DNA of 33,731 nt from Pseudomonas citronellolis (GTDB taxonomy: Bacteria > Pseudomonadota > Gammaproteobacteria > Pseudomonadales > Pseudomonadaceae), in NCBI RefSeq assembly GCF_029335315.1, contig NZ_JARJLT010000027.1:1-33731 (forward strand), read 5' to 3'. Within the stretch, counting starts at the first letter, position 1, and each line of letters opens with the position of its first letter. Below are positions 29,805 to 33,731 of this stretch, one piece after another. A program made the translations under genes and the position numbers. The notes beneath the pieces are model-generated. The model saw nothing but the letters and a program-made list of their open reading frames with translations. It had not been told where the DNA came from and did no database searches.

Positions 29805-31463
29805 TTATTTCCCATTCGATGGACTCGTACCGCTCAGTAGAAATCGAAAAACATCGCCCGCACGCTCCGCCCCCTCGACAGCGAGAAACTCCCGGTACAT
29901 CCCACTAAACGATTCGCAAATCACCTTAGGTTGGTCACGGTATTTCGTCTGGTCTCGAATAACCTCAAGCGCACCGGGTTGCTTACCCTCCAGCCGCCCC
30001 AGCGCCAGGCGCAGATCCTGCTGAGCCTGCGGCGTATTGATGCTTGAATGCGGCCTCAACGAGGCGGCCTCAATCAGCGCGGTAAGTGCATCGACATCCG
30101 CCGTCAACAGGCTCATTGGCAGAAGCTGCTGAACATCGGCTAGGCGTGCAGAAGAGTTATCCATCGCGAAATCAACGCAATGTTGCGGGTTGATAGCCTC
30201 CAAGGCGGCCATCTCTGCGATTTGGGTCTCCCAGTAGCGAACCAGTTCGGGGCCTGGCGCCTTTCGAAGGTAGTCGGGTATGGCCTCCCGCAGTTTCTCG
30301 TCCGCCAGCCGATGCAACTCAGTGGGCGACAACCCTTGTCGCCCACCCATGTCCAGGCTTTCCTTGAGAGCCGTATAGCGGACGGGGTCGTGCCGGGCTA
30401 TGGCTTGCAATACGGGAGCTCCCTGCAAATAGCGCTCTAGCCCCTGCTCGTCCCGGCTTGGCGCCACGAGCGACGTGGCATAGTTTCGGGAGTCCACCAC
30501 ATCCGTAATGATGTACTCACGCTTAAGCTCGGCGTTGTCGGGGAACCACAGCTTGTCGGGGGGAGTAGTCATGGCCTTGAAAATGAAGACAGGCGAGGCA
30601 CCTCGACTCTTAAGCGCCTGGCTGAATACAGCATTCAAATCAAAATTGGGCTGATTGGATCCAACAAGGCTGGGGCTATGGAAACCAATCCTGCCCTTCT
30701 CCCCCAGCAAGCGCTCCTGGCCCGCCAGGAAGGCCAATGTGCAGGCACTTATGCAGTCGCCCGAAGTGTAGGTTGTCAATTCCCTGCTACGAATGAGGTC
30801 GGCGATGGACATCGCCTCTTTGACCAGCCCCCCCGAACTGTTCAGGTGGATGATCCTTACATCCGGGTGCTCATCAAGGCTCTTTTGCAAAGCAGCGAAG
30901 GTGCCAAAAGAAATTCCTCCGGCAAGCTCCAGTTCCGTATCGTCCCGCATCAGGCTGAGGCGATAGGGAGGAATCGGGCTCTGGCCCAACGCCAAGGTCA
31001 AAGTGGACCTGATAACAGGGATCCCCTCCGTCACCACGGACGCCAGCGTCTGCATCAAGCCGATGGCTACCAGAATGCGAGCGGCCGTCGCCCAGAATGC
31101 CGTTCCGCCGCGAGCAACATGCAGCGATGCGGAGCGCCAGATGCCAACTACCTGCCAAACCGTTACCACCAGCAACAGGCCATAAAGCAAGATAATCATC
31201 GCGCAGGACATCATGGGATCTATCGCAACCCCTTTCATTGCGACCTGCAGTGCCCACGATGCCGCCATGCCGGCAACGTTCACCAGCATTCCGTTGATCC
31301 AGTAGGAGCGGGCCAAGGAATACTCCCCGCGCCAGTGTCTGGTCATAAAATTCCCGGAACGAGGCAAATGCTCACCATGTGGTTGTTCCGACCCGCGATC
31401 AGTTACCACACGGGCTTTCTGAGAATCCTGTCCCTGCACGGTGGAAGAGTCGATCTGCTCCAT
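29805..31463 (-). CDS. Membrane protein with ClpP/SppA-like protease domain
   Basis: 552 residues. A polar N-terminus of about 50 residues is followed by three hydrophobic helices (about 54-75, 86-108, 124-147). A ClpP/crotonase-fold domain follows: RIIHLNSSGGLVKEAMSIAD at about 203-222 forms the oxyanion loop, and TSGDCISACTLAFLAGQERL places a likely nucleophile at S239, with IGFHSP near 260. The C-terminal 250 residues are helical and unassigned. The domain resembles COG3904-type predicted periplasmic proteins; protease activity is unproven. It lies between cdiI and orphan immunity genes, bounded by degenerate repeats. A role in toxin processing or immunity is speculative. Confidence 0.75.
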   Translation of the reverse strand: MEQIDSSTVQGQDSQKARVVTDRGSEQPHGEHLPRSGNFMTRHWRGEYSLARSYWINGMLVNVAGMAASWALQVAMKGVAIDPMMSCAMIILLYGLLLVVTVWQVVGIWRSASLHVARGGTAFWATAARILVAIGLMQTLASVVTEGIPVIRSTLTLALGQSPIPPYRLSLMRDDTELELAGGISFGTFAALQKSLDEHPDVRIIHLNSSGGLVKEAMSIADLIRSRELTTYTSGDCISACTLAFLAGQERLLGEKGRIGFHSPSLVGSNQPNFDLNAVFSQALKSRGASPVFIFKAMTTPPDKLWFPDNAELKREYIITDVVDSRNYATSLVAPSRDEQGLERYLQGAPVLQAIARHDPVRYTALKESLDMGGRQGLSPTELHRLADEKLREAIPDYLRKAPGPELVRYWETQIAEMAALEAINPQHCVDFAMDNSSARLADVQQLLPMSLLTADVDALTALIEAASLRPHSSINTPQAQQDLRLALGRLEGKQPGALEVIRDQTKYRDQPKVICESFSGMYREFLAVEGAERAGDVFRFLLSGTSPSNGK

Positions 31464-31526
31464 AACCTTTATCCTTGTAACCCCTAACCCTCAGAGGTTG
31501 CGAAAGGTAAAATATTTATTACCAGA

Positions 31527-31600
31527 AAGAAAATATTTATTTATCGCACTATACTTCTACTCAAAAAACAGCCTTAGAGCAGAAAAATAAACCCACCCTT
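31527..31600. repeat. Degenerate REPIN-like element
   Basis: AGAAAATATTTATTTATCGC, then ACTATACTTC on the left and GCCTTAGAGCAGAAAAATAA then ACCCACCCTT on the right follow the family layout with many changes. It pairs with copy 6 as another doublet. Confidence 0.5.
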
Positions 31601-31632
31601 CCCATCTCTTTCTCCCTCGCCCTTTCTTATGG

Positions 31633-31713
31633 AAAAAGGAGACAGATTTATTTCACTCCAATCCCGCCCGACCGGTCAGCTTTAGAGTAGAAAAAATAAA
31701 TCCGTCCCCTTTT
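31633..31713. repeat. REPIN-like inverted-repeat element, copy 6
   Basis: Left arm AAAAGGAGACAGATTTATTT, centre CCCGACCGGTCAGCTTTAGA, right arm AAATAAATCCGTCCCCTTTT. It lies about 25 bases after the stop of the immunity gene of the leading cdiA. Confidence 0.88.
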
Positions 31714-31738
31714 CGCTCTTCCCTCCCTGCAGTCGACT

Positions 31739-32131
31739 TCATCCGACCATCTTTTTTAGAAATCGAAGCCCACTCTTATCTCGAACCACATACACGGACT
31801 CATACTGAAAAGACAGGATAAATCCAAAACCTGTTTCCTCGGAGAGTTTAGTTAGAAACCCTTCAATATCAGATTGACTATAATCGAGAGCATTTGCCCT
31901 ACAATGAATCGCCCCCCTTATGCCGACCTTCCATGCAAGCTGGAAGCCCTCAGCCACAATTTCATCAAATTCATCGGCATAACGAAAAACGAAATGTGAA
32001 CCTGACCTATTAAAATCCCCCCACAACTCCTCCCCCTCATACGAGAAGCACTCTCCTATACGAGAGAGAACCTTGGCCACATCATCAAGTTTCGCCCCCT
32101 TCTCCAACTCCAAAGACATTGTAATAGTCAT
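31739..32131 (-). CDS. cdiI: Immunity protein of the leading CdiA
   Basis: 130 residues from the ATG at 32131, which shares one base with the cdiA stop (TGATG); GAGGGTGGG in the cdiA end serves as ribosome-binding site. A GTG one codon earlier is an alternative. The protein has an N-terminal MTITMSLELEKGAKLDDVAK segment, a strand-rich middle (GSHFVFRYADEFDEIVAEGF) and a C-terminal segment GFILSFQYESVYVVRDKSGL. No family is recognised. Immediate placement after the toxin end is the reason for the immunity call. Confidence 0.78.
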   Translation of the reverse strand: MTITMSLELEKGAKLDDVAKVLSRIGECFSYEGEELWGDFNRSGSHFVFRYADEFDEIVAEGFQLAWKVGIRGAIHCRANALDYSQSDIEGFLTKLSEETGFGFILSFQYESVYVVRDKSGLRFLKKMVG

Positions 32132-33731
32132 CACCCACCCTCAATAATTTTAAATTCCCCGTCCTTCATCAAGAACAATGTTTTCAGCCCTTGAATCGGA
32201 CGACTTTCCAAGGCTTTTGAAACTTGCTCTATGCTTAAGGGAGAATCCGCCAAGTTAACAACAACATTTGGAGCCTGCCTTTTGACTTTATCCTCTACGG
32301 TCATCAACACAGACCCTACACTACCAGTTCGCGGAGATGCTACATCTGCTACTTCACCATTGATTCGAAGATCCGGATTAGCTTTATTTTTTCCTATATT
32401 CGGAAGCTGCTCTACGTCATATCCAGCTTGCGCCAGCTTTATAGCAGCTTCATTTTGTCTATCCAGTGACCGTACCATCTCTGGATTTGCATTTTTTGGG
32501 GGAACTTCAGGGTCTCCTTTCAAGGACCCCTTACTTGGCAAACCGCTGGATCCCGCCTCAGCGTCCGCCGAGACAGTGGAGGAGAATGGACTTTTCCCAA
32601 TCGCCGGTCCCTCAGCTACTACCCCATAAATCCCCAACCCATTGAGGATAGCTGTAGCTCCCCACAACACCTGCTCACCAGTGCTAGGCACCGCACCGGA
32701 TATAGGATTCGCTCCCCCCGCTGCACGGTAGATCTGGCAGGCGGTCGCCGCTACACCAAAGCCACCGCAGCCAACATCGAATGCGTCCGCCGTCCATTGC
32801 TTAAGGGCAGCATCCGCTTGAGCCCCAATGCTCTGCTGTTGCGCTTTGCCTATCTGCGCCTGCTCGTCCGAAGCAGGAACCAGTTGCCATTCCTTGCCCT
32901 GATCAGTGACCAGCACTTGGTCGGTCACTTGGCAGAAACCATTGGACGACCCTACGCAAGGGATGATCTCCCCAGGTTTGGTCTTGACCATGATATCGGG
33001 CCCCATGTCCGACGCGGGAGCGAGCAGCTCAGTCTCCAGCACACTGCGACCTTTTTCCCGCAGGGCTTGGATATCCTTTTTCAACTGCTGGCAAGGGCCG
33101 CTGGTTGACGCGCCTGCCGGGCAATCTCGCTGGTACTGTACTTCTTTCAGGTTCAGGCTGATTTTTTCGTCAGTGGAAAGGTGGTTGTTCTCCACTGCGT
33201 TCTTGCCAGACTGAGCTCCCGCTATCGCCCCAGCACTATCCCCCGTCAGAGCCCCGCCAATTAAACCGGCGGCGAGGGAGGAAAGCGCCGATACAGTCTG
33301 CTTTTCGCTTTCCGACAATTGATCCGAGCTTTTGCCCGGATAAAGCTGTGCAGCAATCAACTCGCCAGTTGCAGCACCAGCGGCACCAGCCGCTGCGGAG
33401 TTACCCTGCGCCTGGGCAACCGCAGCTCCCAATACCGCCTGGGCCATAATTCGAACAGTGTCGTTGTTGCCAGCCTGTTGCTTGATTAAGCCAGCCAGGT
33501 AAGGCGCCGAAGCCCCGGCTAACGCCGAACCGATATCACCTCCCGCAAGGCCTTGAAGAGCAGCTGTTACCGCCTGTGCGACTTTCTGATAGTCGCCACC
33601 CGTTCCATAGTCCTGCATCGCTGCCTTGTACGCGGCGCTGCTCTGGATCTGCTCTCGGGTCGGGTTATTGATCCCGCTCTTGGCTAGCTCCTCTCTCGCC
33701 GCCTTGTCGGCATTGATCTCCCCTTGCGCCC
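32131..33731 (-). CDS. cdiA: CdiA, C-terminal part with VENN motif and nuclease-like toxin domain
   Basis: The frame is open to the right window edge (…GEINADKAAREELAKSG…), so only about 533 C-terminal residues are seen. An Ala/Gly-rich pretoxin region leads to VENNHLSTDEKISLN (VENN codons at 33184-33195), the junction at which CdiA toxins are exchanged. A translocation-type region follows with cysteine pairs (DCPAGASTSGPC, VGCGGFGVAATAC) and a hydrophobic segment (GATAILNGLGIYGVVA). The last roughly 120 residues (RQNEAAIKLAQAGYDVEQLP, NPDLRINGEVADVASP, VVVNLADSPLSI, LKTLFLMKDGEFKIIEGG) resemble the CdiA_C tRNase family. The protein is delivered on contact into neighbouring cells. Confidence 0.9.
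   Translation of the reverse strand, partial: AQGEINADKAAREELAKSGINNPTREQIQSSAAYKAAMQDYGTGGDYQKVAQAVTAALQGLAGGDIGSALAGASAPYLAGLIKQQAGNNDTVRIMAQAVLGAAVAQAQGNSAAAGAAGAATGELIAAQLYPGKSSDQLSESEKQTVSALSSLAAGLIGGALTGDSAGAIAGAQSGKNAVENNHLSTDEKISLNLKEVQYQRDCPAGASTSGPCQQLKKDIQALREKGRSVLETELLAPASDMGPDIMVKTKPGEIIPCVGSSNGFCQVTDQVLVTDQGKEWQLVPASDEQAQIGKAQQQSIGAQADAALKQWTADAFDVGCGGFGVAATACQIYRAAGGANPISGAVPSTGEQVLWGATAILNGLGIYGVVAEGPAIGKSPFSSTVSADAEAGSSGLPSKGSLKGDPEVPPKNANPEMVRSLDRQNEAAIKLAQAGYDVEQLPNIGKNKANPDLRINGEVADVASPRTGSVGSVLMTVEDKVKRQAPNVVVNLADSPLSIEQVSKALESRPIQGLKTLFLMKDGEFKIIEGG

Noticed and set aside
22177-31713. CRISPR-like array because of the recurring similar sequences
   Set aside because: The repeats are long inverted-repeat elements separated by kilobase genes, with no regular short spacers and no cas genes.

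Overview
The window looks like a chromosome segment of a high-GC Pseudomonas. The evidence is cellulose-synthesis genes with agmatine/polyamine genes, a typical Pseudomonas inverted pair of REP sequences, a CTG-N10-CAG LexA box ahead of a Pseudomonas-type small protein, and a CdiA-like locus. All calls come from reading sequence and from recalled family features; no database search was run.

Core part (1 to about 21,520; GC-rich, conventional genes). On the minus strand at the left edge lies a cellulose operon, bcsE-bcsF-bcsG-bcsR-bcsQ-bcsA, with bcsA cut by the window end. Several junctions are 4-base ATGA overlaps, so the c-di-GMP sensor (BcsE), the membrane/pEtN-transfer genes (BcsF, BcsG), the BcsR/BcsQ pair and the synthase seem to be co-translated. 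Next come a small membrane protein, thiM, a lipoprotein, a REP pair, an isochorismatase-fold hydrolase, a PaiB-type FMN-binding protein, a large P2-type cation ATPase with a clear terminator, a SleB-type wall hydrolase and an alpha/beta hydrolase. An agmatine/polyamine cluster follows (polyamine-binding protein, aguB, aguA) with a divergent LysR regulator. Then come an SOS-box-controlled small protein, a DUF6434 protein, a class I glutamine amidotransferase, a 53-residue protein coupled to an XRE-cupin regulator, an extraordinary Met/Cys-rich protein, and a second isochorismatase-fold hydrolase.

Accessory part (about 21,800 to 33,731; visibly more AT-rich, all genes on the minus strand). This is the 3' tail of a contact-dependent inhibition locus. 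A cdiA gene enters from the right edge with its VENN motif and a nuclease-like C-terminus, followed by its immunity gene. Downstream is a graveyard and reservoir of displaced toxin C-termini and immunity genes. They include an EC869-like nuclease with a DUF1436-type CdiI, a PD-(D/E)XK-like toxin with a partner, and a colicin-E5-like tRNase with an ImmE5-like partner behind a broken haemagglutinin-repeat fragment. There are also apparently solitary immunity genes (Imm35/YrhB-like, Imm52-like and an unknown), a ClpP-like membrane protein and a four-helix membrane protein.

Nearly every module boundary in this tail is marked by one family of roughly 84-base inverted-repeat elements (arms AAAAGGGGACAGATTTATTT). 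An intact RAYT-type transposase element with 38-base terminal inverted repeats of the same family sits in the middle, directly against the 5' end of one orphan toxin, and a relic of its right end lies elsewhere in the array. The two strongest leads are this transposase-linked punctuation of a toxin/immunity array and the 169-residue protein that is 43% methionine and is built from two 53-residue modules.
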